A stretch of 64,000 nucleotides of DNA from JAYFRL01 sp034925905 (GTDB lineage Bacteria > Bacillota > Clostridia > Lachnospirales > Anaerotignaceae), in NCBI GenBank assembly GCA_034925905.1, contig JAYFRL010000005.1, positions 62,001 to 126,000 of the forward strand, written 5' to 3'. This document shows, in pieces, positions 22,841 through 32,387 of this stretch. Within the stretch, counting starts at the first letter, position 1. The number at the start of each line of letters is the position of its first letter. A model generated the notes under the pieces. It had not been told where the DNA came from, ran no database searches, and saw nothing but the letters and a program-made list of their open reading frames with translations. The translations under genes were made by a program, and so were the position numbers.

Positions 22841-24319
22841 ATGGCGGAATTCGATATTTATAAGGATATAGCCGAAAGAACGGACGGAGATATTTACATA
22901 GGGGTTGTTGGACCTGTGCGCACGGGCAAATCGACTTTTATAAAAAGATTTATGGACTTGCTTGTTCTGCCAAATATAGAAAATGAACATATAAAAGAAA
23001 GAGCGACGGATGAGCTGCCCCAAAGCGCGGCAGGCCGCCTTGTTATGACAACCGAGCCGAAATTCGTCCCAAATCAAGCAGTGCAGATAAACATAAACGA
23101 CAATACAAAATTCAACGTGAGGATGATAGACTGTGTTGGATATCTTGTACCCGGCGCGGAAGGCTATATGGAAGACGGAGCCTCACGTATGATAAACACT
23201 CCATGGAGCGATAAACCCCTGCCGTTTGCGGAAGCCGCGGAAATGGGCACAAGAAAGGTTATAAACGAACACTCAACAATAGGTATAGTGGTTACAACCG
23301 ACGGAAGCATAACTGATATACCGCGTGAAAACTATGTTGAAGCCGAAAAAAGAGTTATAAACGAGCTTAAGACGATAAACAAACCTTTTATAGTTATACT
23401 TAATTCCTCAAAGCCTTATTCAAACGAAACCGAAAGCTTAAGGGGTAGGCTTGAAGAAGAGTACGGTGTGCCTGTTATGACGGAAAACTGCGCAAACTTT
23501 AAGGTTGACGATATAAATGCTATAATGGAAAAGGTGCTTTTTGAGTTTCCGATTAAGGAGCTTAGGTTTGATTTCCCGAAGTGGACGGACACTCTTGGAA
23601 ACAGCCATTGGCTTAAACAAGAAATAATAGCGGTTATGAAGGAAATAATGGTCGGCTTAACAAAACTCTGTGAAATTAAGGCGGCTTTGGAACCGCTTAT
23701 GAGCAAGGATTTTATACGTAAGGCATACATAGATACGATTAAACCTGGTGAAGGTATGGCAAGGATAGAGGTTTCGCCGGATGAAGGGCTTTTCTATAGG
23801 GTGTTGAGTGAAACTATAGATATGCCGGTTGAAAATGATTATCAGCTTATCTCAACCATAAAACAGCTTTCGGGCATAAAGCGTGAATATGATAAGATAG
23901 AATATGCGTTAAGCGATTTAAAACGCAAGGGCTATGGAGTTGTTTCACCTGTTTTTGAAGAAATAAAGCTTGATCCGCCCGAGATATTTAAGCAAGGTTC
24001 AAGATACGGCATAAAGCTTAAAGCGCGCGGAGAAACAATACATATGATAAAAGCGGATATCGAAACTGAAGTTAGCCCTATTGTTGGAAGCGAAGAGCAG
24101 TCCAGGGATTTTATAGACAGTATTTTGAAAGAATACGAATCAAACCCCGAAAAAATATGGGAGCTTAATATATTCGGAAGAACGCTTAGCGGGCTTGTTA
24201 ACGACGGAATGAGGAACAAAATATATCAAATGCCGGAGGACGCGCAGCTAAAGCTTCAGGAGACTCTCCAAAAGATTGTGAACGAAGGCAGCGGCGGTCT
24301 TATATGCATACTTCTTTAA
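22841..24319 (+). CDS. spoIVA: Stage IV sporulation protein A, spore-coat ATPase
   Basis: A full-length 492-residue SpoIVA. The N-terminal P-loop is GPVRTGKST (24-32) and the C-terminus ends in the conserved GGLICILL. In the mother cell SpoIVA hydrolyses ATP to polymerise irreversibly over the forespore, and it is the base layer for coat assembly. ATG follows GGAGG. Transcription is normally driven by sigma-E; a fully convincing sigma-E promoter was not found. A terminator follows directly. Confidence 0.97.
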   Translation: MAEFDIYKDIAERTDGDIYIGVVGPVRTGKSTFIKRFMDLLVLPNIENEHIKERATDELPQSAAGRLVMTTEPKFVPNQAVQININDNTKFNVRMIDCVGYLVPGAEGYMEDGASRMINTPWSDKPLPFAEAAEMGTRKVINEHSTIGIVVTTDGSITDIPRENYVEAEKRVINELKTINKPFIVILNSSKPYSNETESLRGRLEEEYGVPVMTENCANFKVDDINAIMEKVLFEFPIKELRFDFPKWTDTLGNSHWLKQEIIAVMKEIMVGLTKLCEIKAALEPLMSKDFIRKAYIDTIKPGEGMARIEVSPDEGLFYRVLSETIDMPVENDYQLISTIKQLSGIKREYDKIEYALSDLKRKGYGVVSPVFEEIKLDPPEIFKQGSRYGIKLKARGETIHMIKADIETEVSPIVGSEEQSRDFIDSILKEYESNPEKIWELNIFGRTLSGLVNDGMRNKIYQMPEDAQLKLQETLQKIVNEGSGGLICILL

Positions 24320-24329
24320 ATTTTATTTT

Positions 24330-24353
24330 CGCCCCGTTAAGGGGCGTTTTTTT
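24330..24353 (+). terminator. Rho-independent terminator after spoIVA
   Basis: CGCCCC and GGGGCG flank a GTTAA loop, followed by seven T. Confidence 0.92.
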
Positions 24354-24425
24354 ATTGCAGAAATAAGGTAAATAGTGTATATTGAATTTAAGATTGCTTG
24401 GTTTTTCTAGAAGGAGGAGGCTTTT

Positions 24426-24944
24426 ATGGCTTTTAAAAATAAGGTTCAAGTGCTGATAGGCGGCAAAACCATGACTCTTATGGGAACAGAGTCCGAAGAA
24501 TACCTTAAAAACGTTGCGGAATATATAAACCAAAAGTTCGATGAAATAAAAGACCTCGATTCTTCAAAGGCTTTAAGCCCGGCGGTTGTTTCTGTCTTAA
24601 CCTCTATAAATGTTGCAGATGAGTATTTTAAAGAAAAGGAAAAAAAGGAAGCCCTGGCTTTAGAAAACGAAAGCATGAAGCTTAAGGTTTTTGACCTGGC
24701 ACGTGAAAATGATAAATCAAAAGAAGCTATGCAAAAAGAGCTTTCAGAGCTTAAACACCAAAATGGGCGGCTTGAAGCCGAGATAGAAGAGCTTAAGCGG
24801 AAGCTTGCCACCGAAGAAAAGGCCGAACCTCAGTCAAAACCTGTTTTAGGCAGTATAAGCCACACCAAAAACAACGAAAATAATAGTAATAAATACGGTA
24901 ATAACTATAGTAATAACTACGGAAATAATTACAAGCAAAGATGA
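24426..24944 (+). CDS. zapA: Cell-division protein ZapA with an Asn/Tyr-rich tail
   Basis: A 172-residue ZapA-family protein. The ZapA domain (about residues 5-75) opens KVQVLIGGKTMTLMG, a coiled coil follows (about 75-135), and the last 30 residues are low-complexity, with repeated YGNNYSNNYGNNY. ZapA bundles FtsZ filaments at the division ring. Most ZapA proteins are about 85-110 residues, so the coiled coil is extended and the tail is unusual. AAGGAGGAGG precedes the ATG, and a terminator follows. Confidence 0.88.
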   Translation: MAFKNKVQVLIGGKTMTLMGTESEEYLKNVAEYINQKFDEIKDLDSSKALSPAVVSVLTSINVADEYFKEKEKKEALALENESMKLKVFDLARENDKSKEAMQKELSELKHQNGRLEAEIEELKRKLATEEKAEPQSKPVLGSISHTKNNENNSNKYGNNYSNNYGNNYKQR

Positions 24945-24951
24945 AAGCAGG

Positions 24952-24976
24952 AAACGGGAGCAAAAGCTCCCGTTTT
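24952..24976 (+). terminator. Rho-independent terminator after zapA
   Basis: AAACGGGAGC and GCTCCCGTTT flank an AAAA loop, with a short T tail. Confidence 0.85.
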
Positions 24977-25023
24977 GGTTAAATAATAATTATGTCAAAA
25001 AAACGGCTTTGGAAGGGAAAAAC

Positions 25024-27435
25024 ATGAAAAGGAAAATAGAATTGCTAGCTCCGGCAGGAAATCTTGAAAGTGTTTATGCGGCTGTAAACGGCGGCGCGGA
25101 TGCTGTTTATATGGGAGCAAAGGCTTTTAGCGCAAGGCAATATGCAGATAATTTTTCAGACGATGATATGAAAACAGCTATAGACTATTGCCATTTAAGG
25201 GGCGTTAAGGTCTATATAGCCATAAACACTCTTTATAAGGACAGCGAGATAAACGAGGTTTTAAACCTTGCAAGAGAAGCTTATGAAATTGGAGCAGACG
25301 CTTTTATAATGCAGGATATGGGGAGCGCCATGCTTATTAAAGAATATCTGCCGGATATGCCGCTTTTCGCAAGCACCCAAATGACGGCAAGTTCGCTTGA
25401 AGACGTAAAAAAGCTTAAAGAATCGGGTTTCTCCCGTGTTATTTTAAGCCGGGAGCTTTCCTTTGATGAAGTAAAGCATATATCTGAAAATGCAGGTGTG
25501 GATACCGAGGTTTTTATACACGGCGCACTTTGCGTTTCATATTCCGGTCAGTGCATTATGAGCAGTATGCTTGGCGGAAGAAGCGGAAACAGAGGCCGCT
25601 GCGCCCAGCCCTGCCGTATGCCTTATACGCTTGTTGAAAAGGGCAGACCTTTAAAAGAGGGCTATTTGCTTTCGCCGAAAGATATAGAAACGCTTCCTTT
25701 AATACCGTCTCTTATAGAATCGGGAGTATGCTCGTTTAAAATCGAGGGAAGGATGAAAAGCGCGGAATATGTGGCCGGAGTAACAATGATATACAGAAAA
25801 TATATAGATAAATATTTAAACGGTGAAAAGGCTCTTCCGGATGAAAAAGACATAAATATCCTTTTACAGCTTTTTAATAGGGGCGGGTTTACGGACGGAT
25901 ATTTAAAAACCCATTCGGGGATTTCCATGATGAGCTTTGAAAGGCCGAAACCTTGGGGCCTGCTTTCCGGTTTTGCTGATAATTATGATACAAAGCATAA
26001 AAGGGTTACAATACGCACAAAGGAAGGCTTTGTTCCGGGCGACGGTATAGAAATCTGGACAAAAAACGGACAAAACGTCGGCTGCGGCATATCGAAGCCT
26101 TCAAAAGCTGGTGAATATATAAATATTGCAATAGACGGCGACGTAACCAAAAATGATTTGGTATATAAAACCTTTGATAAGGAGCTTAACGATAGCTTAG
26201 GCAGGCTTATAAATTCGGACGTTAGAAAAATAGACGTTTCGGCGCGCTTTAAAGGAGCCATAGGAAAAGCTTCCGAATTTGAGCTTGAGTTTGGTGATAT
26301 AAAAGTCAAGGTTTCTGGGGATCCGCTTGAAAAAGCCCAAAATAATCCTATGACAAATGAAAAAATAAAAGCACAGCTTATTAAAATGGGGAGTACTCCG
26401 TTCAAAATTTCAAACATAGAGGTTTTAACGGATGATAACTCGTATATAAACATAAAAAGCTTAAACGATATGAGAAGGCGCTCCTGCGATGAGCTTGCTG
26501 AAAAAATCCTTGAAAACAGCAGGAGAAGCACAAAGCCTTTTCCTTTGTATGTGGGTAAAGAAAAACCTGCGGTAAGGAACAAAAGGCTTACAGTCTCCGT
26601 TTCAACATTAGAGCAGCTTAAAACGGTTTTAAAATTTGGTGAAGCGGAAAGGGTATATATTGAAGTAAACGATGAGTTTGCTAAGAATTTGGATTATATA
26701 AAAGAAGCTTCAAAAAAACATTCAGGCAGGCTTTTTCTGGCGTTTCCCAGGGTATACAGGGGGTATGCCAAAGCTGTTTATTCCGAGTTTATTAAAAGTA
26801 TTTCACCTTATATAGACGGGTTTTTAATAAGAAGCGCAGGCGAGGTTTATATTGCAAATGATCTTAAAAAACCCTTTGTAATTGATTTTAGCTTAAACGT
26901 GCTAAATAATGAAACCCTGAAATTCTGGCATAACGAAGGTGCTCTGGCCGTAACTCTTTCGCCTGAATTAAACCTTTCCGAAATAAGAACAGCAGGCGAA
27001 AAATACTCGGAAATTTTAGGCTACGGATATATGCCGCTTATGGTTACGCATCAATGCCCGATAGGCAATTTTGCAGGCGGCAAAACAAATGTAATGTTTT
27101 GCTCTAAAAAAGGCAATTCAGCCGGCTATACGCTTAAAGATAAAAAAAGCGAAAGCTTTTATATTAAAACAGACTGCAAGACCTGCACATGTGAGATTTT
27201 AAACGGCAAGCCCTTGTTTTTGCTTAAGTTTTTCGATGAAATTGCAGATTCTCCGTCAGGCTTTTTGCGTCTTTCGTTTACAATTGAAAGCGGAGAAAAA
27301 ACGGAAGAAATGCTTGAGGCATATGCTTCTATTTGCGAAGCTCCGGATGAAATAGATGTTAAAACAGATATACTCATAAAAAGCATGGAAGGCAACAAAA
27401 GCACTAAAGGACATTATTTCAGGGGTGTAGAATAA
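25024..27435 (+). CDS. Peptidase U32-family protein with DUF3656 region
   Basis: An 803-residue U32-family protein. The N-terminal TIM barrel starts ELLAPAGNLESVYAAVNGGADAVYMG in frame, with the cysteine-bearing signature SYSGQCIMSSMLGGRSGNRGRC-AQPC in the middle and a long C-terminal DUF3656-type extension with TCKTCTC. Named a collagenase-like peptidase, the family includes enzymes that hydroxylate rRNA or tRNA (RlhA, TrhP) using prephenate-related or Fe-S chemistry, so RNA modification is at least as likely as proteolysis. The ATG at 25024 follows GGAAGGG. An in-frame TTG at 25009 would include that site. It is followed four bases later by the SEDS gene. Confidence 0.87.
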   Translation: MKRKIELLAPAGNLESVYAAVNGGADAVYMGAKAFSARQYADNFSDDDMKTAIDYCHLRGVKVYIAINTLYKDSEINEVLNLAREAYEIGADAFIMQDMGSAMLIKEYLPDMPLFASTQMTASSLEDVKKLKESGFSRVILSRELSFDEVKHISENAGVDTEVFIHGALCVSYSGQCIMSSMLGGRSGNRGRCAQPCRMPYTLVEKGRPLKEGYLLSPKDIETLPLIPSLIESGVCSFKIEGRMKSAEYVAGVTMIYRKYIDKYLNGEKALPDEKDINILLQLFNRGGFTDGYLKTHSGISMMSFERPKPWGLLSGFADNYDTKHKRVTIRTKEGFVPGDGIEIWTKNGQNVGCGISKPSKAGEYINIAIDGDVTKNDLVYKTFDKELNDSLGRLINSDVRKIDVSARFKGAIGKASEFELEFGDIKVKVSGDPLEKAQNNPMTNEKIKAQLIKMGSTPFKISNIEVLTDDNSYINIKSLNDMRRRSCDELAEKILENSRRSTKPFPLYVGKEKPAVRNKRLTVSVSTLEQLKTVLKFGEAERVYIEVNDEFAKNLDYIKEASKKHSGRLFLAFPRVYRGYAKAVYSEFIKSISPYIDGFLIRSAGEVYIANDLKKPFVIDFSLNVLNNETLKFWHNEGALAVTLSPELNLSEIRTAGEKYSEILGYGYMPLMVTHQCPIGNFAGGKTNVMFCSKKGNSAGYTLKDKKSESFYIKTDCKTCTCEILNGKPLFLLKFFDEIADSPSGFLRLSFTIESGEKTEEMLEAYASICEAPDEIDVKTDILIKSMEGNKSTKGHYFRGVE

Positions 27436-27438
27436 AAT

Positions 27439-28767
27439 ATGTTTGATCTTGTAATCTATATAAGCCGCTATCTTTTTATATTTTATATAGGCCTTTTTAT
27501 TTTTGAAAGCGCCATTTTTATAGTCAAGAGAAAATCGGACGAATCTTCCCTTAAGGTTGCCATGTCCGTTCAGAGGCTTGTTATAGTTTTTATGCATCTT
27601 ACGGCTTTCCTGATACTTTCATATGTCCCCGGTGAGTTTAAATTTGATATATATACCCTTATTATGGCTGCGGCTTCGCTCATTTTTTTGCTTATAGCGA
27701 ATCATTTTGCACTTAAGATTTATGCCGGAAGCCGGGTTTTGCTTTGGAATAGTGTGTTTTTTTTGCTGGATGTGGGGATAATAACGCTTTACCGCCTTAC
27801 CCCGAAGCTTGCTATAAAGCAGCTTTTATGGATGATAGTGGGCTTTATTATAATGATTTTAATTCCCTACGTTTTAAGGTTTATAAAAAAAATTTATAAT
27901 TATGAATATTTTTTCATTGCATTTGCGCTTATTTTAATTTGCTTAACTCTTTATAAGGGCGAAGCTTCGGGCGGTTCTTTAAACTGGCTCAGCATAGCCG
28001 GAGTTATAAGCTTTCAGCCGTCTGAAATAGTCAAATTTTTGTTTATATTTTATCTGGCTTCGGCATTTAAAGACAAAGTTTCAGCAAAAAATGTAATTGT
28101 TTCAGGGGTTTTTAGCGCAGCTATAGTTTTGCTTTTGGTTGTTCAAAGGGATTTAGGCGGAGCGTTGATATTTTTTACGACATATATGCTCATGCTTTAT
28201 ATGGCGACTTCAAATTCTATTTTGTTTTTTGGCGGTATGGGAGCGGCGTGTATAGCGTCTGTTTTTGCTTATACTGTTTTTTCGCATGTCCGCGTAAGGG
28301 TTTCGGCATGGATTAATCCATGGGCAGATATAGAAAGCGGCGGCTACCAGATAGTCCAATCTCTTTTTGCGATAACCACATGGGGTTTTTTAGGCAGTGG
28401 GCTTACAAAAGGAATGCCCGAGAAGATTCCTGTTGTTGCAAGGGATTTTATATTTTCCGCTATATGCGAAGAATTTGGGGCGTTCTTTGGGATATGCCTG
28501 ATATTTATATATCTTGTCGTTTTTTATTGCGGTGTAAAAATAGCTTTAAGCAGCTCCAAAAAATATTATTCCATGATTTCAGCAGGTATAATAACTATGT
28601 TTTCTTTCCAAACTTTTTTAATACTCGGAGGCAATACAAAATTCATACCGCTTACAGGTGTGACCCTTCCTTTTGTTAGCTATGGAGGAAGCTCTATTCT
28701 TGTAAGCTTTGTTATGATAGGAATACTTCAATGGATAAATTGTGCCAAAAAGGAGGAAGAAAAATGA
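27439..28767 (+). CDS. SEDS-family peptidoglycan polymerase (FtsW/RodA/SpoVE type)
   Basis: A 442-residue polytopic membrane protein with about ten helices and SEDS motifs: FQPSEIVKFLFIFYLA, GYQIVQSLFAITTWGFLGSGL and PFVSYGGSSI. SEDS proteins polymerise lipid II into glycan strands with a class B PBP partner, and the partner gene overlaps by four bases here. Which of division, elongation or sporulation it serves cannot be fixed from sequence; a second, dedicated FtsW is likely elsewhere. It starts four bases after the U32 gene, so it belongs to that transcript. Confidence 0.9.
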   Translation: MFDLVIYISRYLFIFYIGLFIFESAIFIVKRKSDESSLKVAMSVQRLVIVFMHLTAFLILSYVPGEFKFDIYTLIMAAASLIFLLIANHFALKIYAGSRVLLWNSVFFLLDVGIITLYRLTPKLAIKQLLWMIVGFIIMILIPYVLRFIKKIYNYEYFFIAFALILICLTLYKGEASGGSLNWLSIAGVISFQPSEIVKFLFIFYLASAFKDKVSAKNVIVSGVFSAAIVLLLVVQRDLGGALIFFTTYMLMLYMATSNSILFFGGMGAACIASVFAYTVFSHVRVRVSAWINPWADIESGGYQIVQSLFAITTWGFLGSGLTKGMPEKIPVVARDFIFSAICEEFGAFFGICLIFIYLVVFYCGVKIALSSSKKYYSMISAGIITMFSFQTFLILGGNTKFIPLTGVTLPFVSYGGSSILVSFVMIGILQWINCAKKEEEK

Positions 28768-30161
28768 CTGATGATACAAATAAGTCCTTAAGAAGGGTTT
28801 TTTGGATTATAGCGGTTCTTTTTGCCCTTTTGGCGTTTAATATAATAAAAATGGTTGTTTTGGATTCCAAGGATTATGTTACAAATTCGTATAACCCAAG
28901 GCTTTCGTATGACGACCCTAATGTTAAAAGAGGGAGCATATTAGACAGAAACGGAACGGTGCTTGTTGAAAGTGTTTTAAATGACGGAGAATACGTAAGA
29001 AAATATAATTACGACAAGTCTGCCTGCCATATAACGGGATATACGGGCTATGGCAAAGCAGGAGCCGAGGCTGAGGAAAACTTTATACTTTCAAAACCAA
29101 AGGATGAGGTTTACCAAAGGTTTAAAAACCTCATAGACGGCTCGGAAATAGAAGGGAGCAGCATAAGGCTTACCATAGACATAGAATTAAACGAATATGC
29201 CAGCGGCTTGTTTAAAAACCAAAAAGGAGCTGTTGTTGCAATAGACCCTAAGACGGGCGAAATTCTTGCTATGGTTTCAAGCCCTTCTTATGATCCGAAT
29301 ACGATATATGAAAATTGGAATGATATAAAGGATGATTCTGAAAGCCCGCTTATAAACAGGGCCACAAGCGGGCTTTATCCTCCCGGTTCGATTTTTAAGC
29401 TTGTAACAGCGACAGCTGCAATTGAATATATGGCTGACTACGAAAGCTACAGCTATAACTGTACGGGCAGCGTAAATATAAACGACAGGCTTATAAAATG
29501 CTATAATGGTAAAGCCCACGGCAATGTGGATTTTAAAAAAGCTTTTGCATATTCCTGTAATTGCGCTTTTGTTGATATAGCCGGAAAGATAGGTCCAAGT
29601 GCGCTCATAAATGTTGCAAACAGGCTGCTTTTTAATACAAATTATGATTTTGACCTTTCTCATTCTGTTTCAAGCTTTAAGCTTACGGAGGGAAACAGCT
29701 CAAAATATCTTGCGGATACGGCCATAGGCCAGGGTGAGACTCTTGTAACACCGCTGCACATGGCAATTTTGGTTTCAGCAGTGGCTAACGAAGGGGTTGC
29801 TGTTTCATCTTATATAATAAAGAGCAAAATAGGCTATGGCATGTTTAAAAGTGAAAATGTACATGGCAAAAGCAATGAAACTGTTTTGTTTTCCACAAAA
29901 ACGGCAGGCTTGCTTAAGGAAATGATGCTTGATGTTGTAAACTATGGCACGGGAACAGCCGCAGGGGCTTCTGGCTACGATATTGCCGGCAAAACGGGAA
30001 CTGCGCAAAACGCAAAAGAAAAAGACCATTCATGGTTTATAGGCTTTGCACCATATGACGACCCTAAAATAGCGGTGGCTGTTGTTATAGAAAATGCGGA
30101 AGGCGGTGCAAGCGCAGCGTCCATAGCCAAAAAAGTTATAGATAAATATATTAATAAATAA
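28764..30161 (+). CDS. Class B penicillin-binding protein, SEDS partner
   Basis: A 465-residue transpeptidase of the PbpA/FtsI type. It has one N-terminal membrane segment (about 13-32), a short N-terminal domain (RGSILDRNG) and a transpeptidase domain. The active-site motifs are all present: SIFK within PPGSIFKLVT, the SxN motif SCN, and KTG within AGKTGTAQN. It forms peptide cross-links in peptidoglycan. The ATG at 28764 follows AAGGAGG and overlaps the SEDS stop as ATGA; an upstream frame start at 28731 lies inside the SEDS gene without its own site. It is small for a class B PBP and has no PASTA domains. Confidence 0.92.
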   Translation: MTDDTNKSLRRVFWIIAVLFALLAFNIIKMVVLDSKDYVTNSYNPRLSYDDPNVKRGSILDRNGTVLVESVLNDGEYVRKYNYDKSACHITGYTGYGKAGAEAEENFILSKPKDEVYQRFKNLIDGSEIEGSSIRLTIDIELNEYASGLFKNQKGAVVAIDPKTGEILAMVSSPSYDPNTIYENWNDIKDDSESPLINRATSGLYPPGSIFKLVTATAAIEYMADYESYSYNCTGSVNINDRLIKCYNGKAHGNVDFKKAFAYSCNCAFVDIAGKIGPSALINVANRLLFNTNYDFDLSHSVSSFKLTEGNSSKYLADTAIGQGETLVTPLHMAILVSAVANEGVAVSSYIIKSKIGYGMFKSENVHGKSNETVLFSTKTAGLLKEMMLDVVNYGTGTAAGASGYDIAGKTGTAQNAKEKDHSWFIGFAPYDDPKIAVAVVIENAEGGASAASIAKKVIDKYINK

Positions 30162-30222
30162 TATTTTGAATTTTGCAGATAATAGGTATGATTTCCATTT
30201 GTATAAGAAAGGGGATTATGCC

Positions 30223-30894
30223 GTGGCAGGACTTTTTGAAGCAGCGCTTGCGCCAGCTCTTATAGGCCTTTGCTATATCTATATAAGGGATAAATATGAA
30301 AAAGAACCTGTTGGTCTGCTTGTTACAGGGGTGTTTTACGGATGCTATCTAACAGCCGTGGTTTTTTGCCTCTGCCGCATATTTGAAGCCTATACTCCGA
30401 CGGATGAGATAAAAAATATTTTTTATACGTCTTTTATAACTTCGGCGGGAGCCGAAGAGCTTACAAAATTTATTTTCCTTTATTTCCTTATATGGCGCAA
30501 TAAAAACTTCAACGAGCCTTTCGACGGCATAGTATATTCCGTTTTTATATCTTTAGGTTATGCTTCGGTTGAAAACATAATATATGTTATAAACCCGGAG
30601 ATAGGAGGCTATGGGACAGCTCTTTCAAGGGCGGTCTACTCCGTTCCCGGGCATGCTTTCATGGGCATTGCCATGGGCTACCGTTTTGCTGAAGCAAAAT
30701 ATGACGGAAAACCGCTTATAATGTCTTTTTTATCACCATGGCTTATGCACGCCATATATAACTCTTTGCTTATGAGCGAAAGGGAATATCTTCTTTTTAT
30801 CTTTATACCATTTTTAATTTTTGTTTGGCGCAGCGGGTTTGCAAAAATGAAAATTATGCTTGAGCGTTCGCCTTTTAAAAGGAGCATTTTTTAA
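30223..30894 (+). CDS. PrsW-family intramembrane metalloprotease
   Basis: A 223-residue multi-pass membrane protein. The family's conserved residues are present: EE in AGAEELTKFIF, EN in ASVENIIYV, the His in VPGHAFMGIAMGYRF, and SPWLMHAIYN. PrsW cuts anti-sigma factors within or next to the membrane (site-1 type protease in B. subtilis). No anti-sigma gene adjoins it here. Start choice: GTG 30223 has AAAGGGG eight bases upstream; an in-frame TTG at 30166 has no ribosome site but cannot be fully excluded. Confidence 0.85.
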   Translation: MAGLFEAALAPALIGLCYIYIRDKYEKEPVGLLVTGVFYGCYLTAVVFCLCRIFEAYTPTDEIKNIFYTSFITSAGAEELTKFIFLYFLIWRNKNFNEPFDGIVYSVFISLGYASVENIIYVINPEIGGYGTALSRAVYSVPGHAFMGIAMGYRFAEAKYDGKPLIMSFLSPWLMHAIYNSLLMSEREYLLFIFIPFLIFVWRSGFAKMKIMLERSPFKRSIF

Positions 30895-30987
30895 AACAAA
30901 CAGTTTCTGTTGAAAAAAGATTCCATAGGTTGTATACTGTTATTAATAGTCGGTTTTACAATTAATAATGGCGGAGGTAGTAAAATA

Positions 30988-31455
30988 GTGACAGAAGCGC
31001 TTAGTTGCGGCGGGGTCGTTATTTACAGATGGAAAATACTGCTTCTTTATAAAAACCAAAATGGAAAATATATGGGGTGGGTGCTCCCTAAGGGTACGGT
31101 TGAAGATGGCGAAAGCTTCCAGGAAACAGCTTTAAGGGAGGTTAAGGAGGAATCCGGATCAAACGGAAAGGTTATAAAATATCTTGGCAAAACAAATTAT
31201 ATTTTCAAAGGCGAAGATGACATGATAAACAAAACCGTACATTGGTATTTCATGATGGCAGATTCCTTTTATTGCAAACCTCAAAAAGAGGAATATTTTG
31301 CAGACGCAGGTTTTTATAAGTTTCATGAAGCGTATCATCTGTTGAAGTTTAACGATGAACGCCAGATTTTGAAAAGGGCATACGAAGAATACAATGAGAT
31401 GAAAAAAAGTAAAAATGAATTTCCAAGGAAGAATTTTTTTAAAGGCTATAACTAG
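30988..31455 (+). CDS. Nudix hydrolase
   Basis: A 155-residue Nudix protein. The Nudix box is complete from GTVEDGESFQETA to LREVKEESG. These enzymes hydrolyse nucleoside diphosphates linked to another group; the substrate is open, though the PKGTVEDGE context is like diadenosine-polyphosphate or ADP-ribose hydrolases. GTG 30988 follows GGAGGT by nine bases. An in-frame TTG at 30910 would add an implausible hydrophobic lead and has no ribosome site. Confidence 0.88.
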   Translation: MTEALSCGGVVIYRWKILLLYKNQNGKYMGWVLPKGTVEDGESFQETALREVKEESGSNGKVIKYLGKTNYIFKGEDDMINKTVHWYFMMADSFYCKPQKEEYFADAGFYKFHEAYHLLKFNDERQILKRAYEEYNEMKKSKNEFPRKNFFKGYN

Positions 31456-31473
31456 CTGAAAGGAGATGGGACA

Positions 31474-31749
31474 ATGATTTCTGTTGAAGAATTAAAAAAA
31501 GCTATTCAAGAGGCAAAAAAAGGAGAAAATAAAATAGCTATGTTTATTTTCGGAGGCCTTATAATAATCTTGCTTTTTGCAGCAGTTTCAGGTATCGTTT
31601 GGCTTATAAGAAGCAATTGCCATAAAAATCATGATGATTGGGATATGGACGATTGGGACGAAGATTACGATGAAGACTGGGACATGGAAGAAGAATGCTG
31701 CTGCACCGATGAGGACGTGGACGATTCAGTTAAGGTTAAAAAGTTTTAA
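31474..31749 (+). CDS. Small membrane protein with Asp/Trp-rich acidic tail
   Basis: A 91-residue protein: an N-terminal charged helix (1-20), one transmembrane segment (about 22-45), then a strongly acidic stretch rich in Asp and Trp (DWDMDDWDEDYDEDWD) and a CCC cluster. AAAGGAG precedes the ATG. It follows the Nudix gene by 18 bases, so it is likely cotranscribed. The acidic tail could bind divalent metals or basic proteins. Family and function are unknown. Confidence 0.7.
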   Translation: MISVEELKKAIQEAKKGENKIAMFIFGGLIIILLFAAVSGIVWLIRSNCHKNHDDWDMDDWDEDYDEDWDMEEECCCTDEDVDDSVKVKKF

Positions 31750-31801
31750 TTTAAAAATGGCAATTAACGGCATAAAATAAAATATAAAAAATAATAAAAA
31801 T

Positions 31802-31840
31802 AAAAGCCATCTGTAAAAAAAATTTTACAGATGGCTTTTA
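31802..31840 (+). terminator. Rho-independent terminator
   Basis: AAAAGCCATCTGTAAAA pairs with TTTTACAGATGGCTTTT, a long stem, followed by ATTTTATGG. It is the likely end of the U32-to-acidic-protein transcript. Confidence 0.85.
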
Positions 31841-32048
31841 TTTTATGGTTTACAGGGGATTTATTTTGAAATAAAAACATTATGAAAACAGCCGATATAA
31901 AACAAAACAAGGAACTAGAAATTTGCGCATATTGGAAAATTATTCCTATTAATTTGTATCATTTTTACAACCCAACTTAATACTGTACTGTTATAAAATC
32001 AATTCAAGATGTACATACTGATACAGGGCTTCAAAGGGAAGGGTGATT

Positions 32049-32297
32049 ATGCCAAAACCAAACACATTAACAGGAGAAAAAAACTTGATAGGGGCAAGGG
32101 TTGTTACGCTTAGGAAAAGAAACAGATTATCACAAAGAGATTTAGCAAACAAACTTCAGCTTCTAGGAATGGACATGGATAAAAACGTAATTACAAGGAT
32201 AGAAACTGGGAAAAGGTTTGTGACAGATTTTGAAATTTTGGCACTTGTAAAAGTTTTTGATGTTCCATACGAGTATTTGTTTGAAGGCAAAGAATAA
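32049..32297 (+). CDS. Small XRE-family helix-turn-helix regulator
   Basis: An 82-residue single-domain HTH_3 protein, with LRKRNRLSQRDLANKLQ and VITRIETGKRFVTDFEILAL forming the helix-turn-helix. ATG 32049 follows AAGGG by a few bases; a GTG two codons earlier (32043) is also possible. It stands alone between two terminators. TTGTAT (31954-31959) with TAATAC (31978-31983) is a possible promoter with 18 bp spacing. Its target is unknown. Confidence 0.82.
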   Translation: MPKPNTLTGEKNLIGARVVTLRKRNRLSQRDLANKLQLLGMDMDKNVITRIETGKRFVTDFEILALVKVFDVPYEYLFEGKE

Positions 32298-32331
32298 AAC
32301 GACAAATTTTAGAGACATAATTGATTTGTAA

Positions 32332-32364
32332 AAGAGCCTGCGGGATAAAACTCGGCAGGCTCTT
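32332..32364. terminator. Hairpin between the XRE gene and the ligase fusion
   Basis: AAGAGCCTGC and GCAGGCTCTT form a 10-bp stem with a 13-base loop between convergent genes. Confidence 0.7.
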
Positions 32365-32387
32365 AGTTATTTTGTATAGATTTTTTA

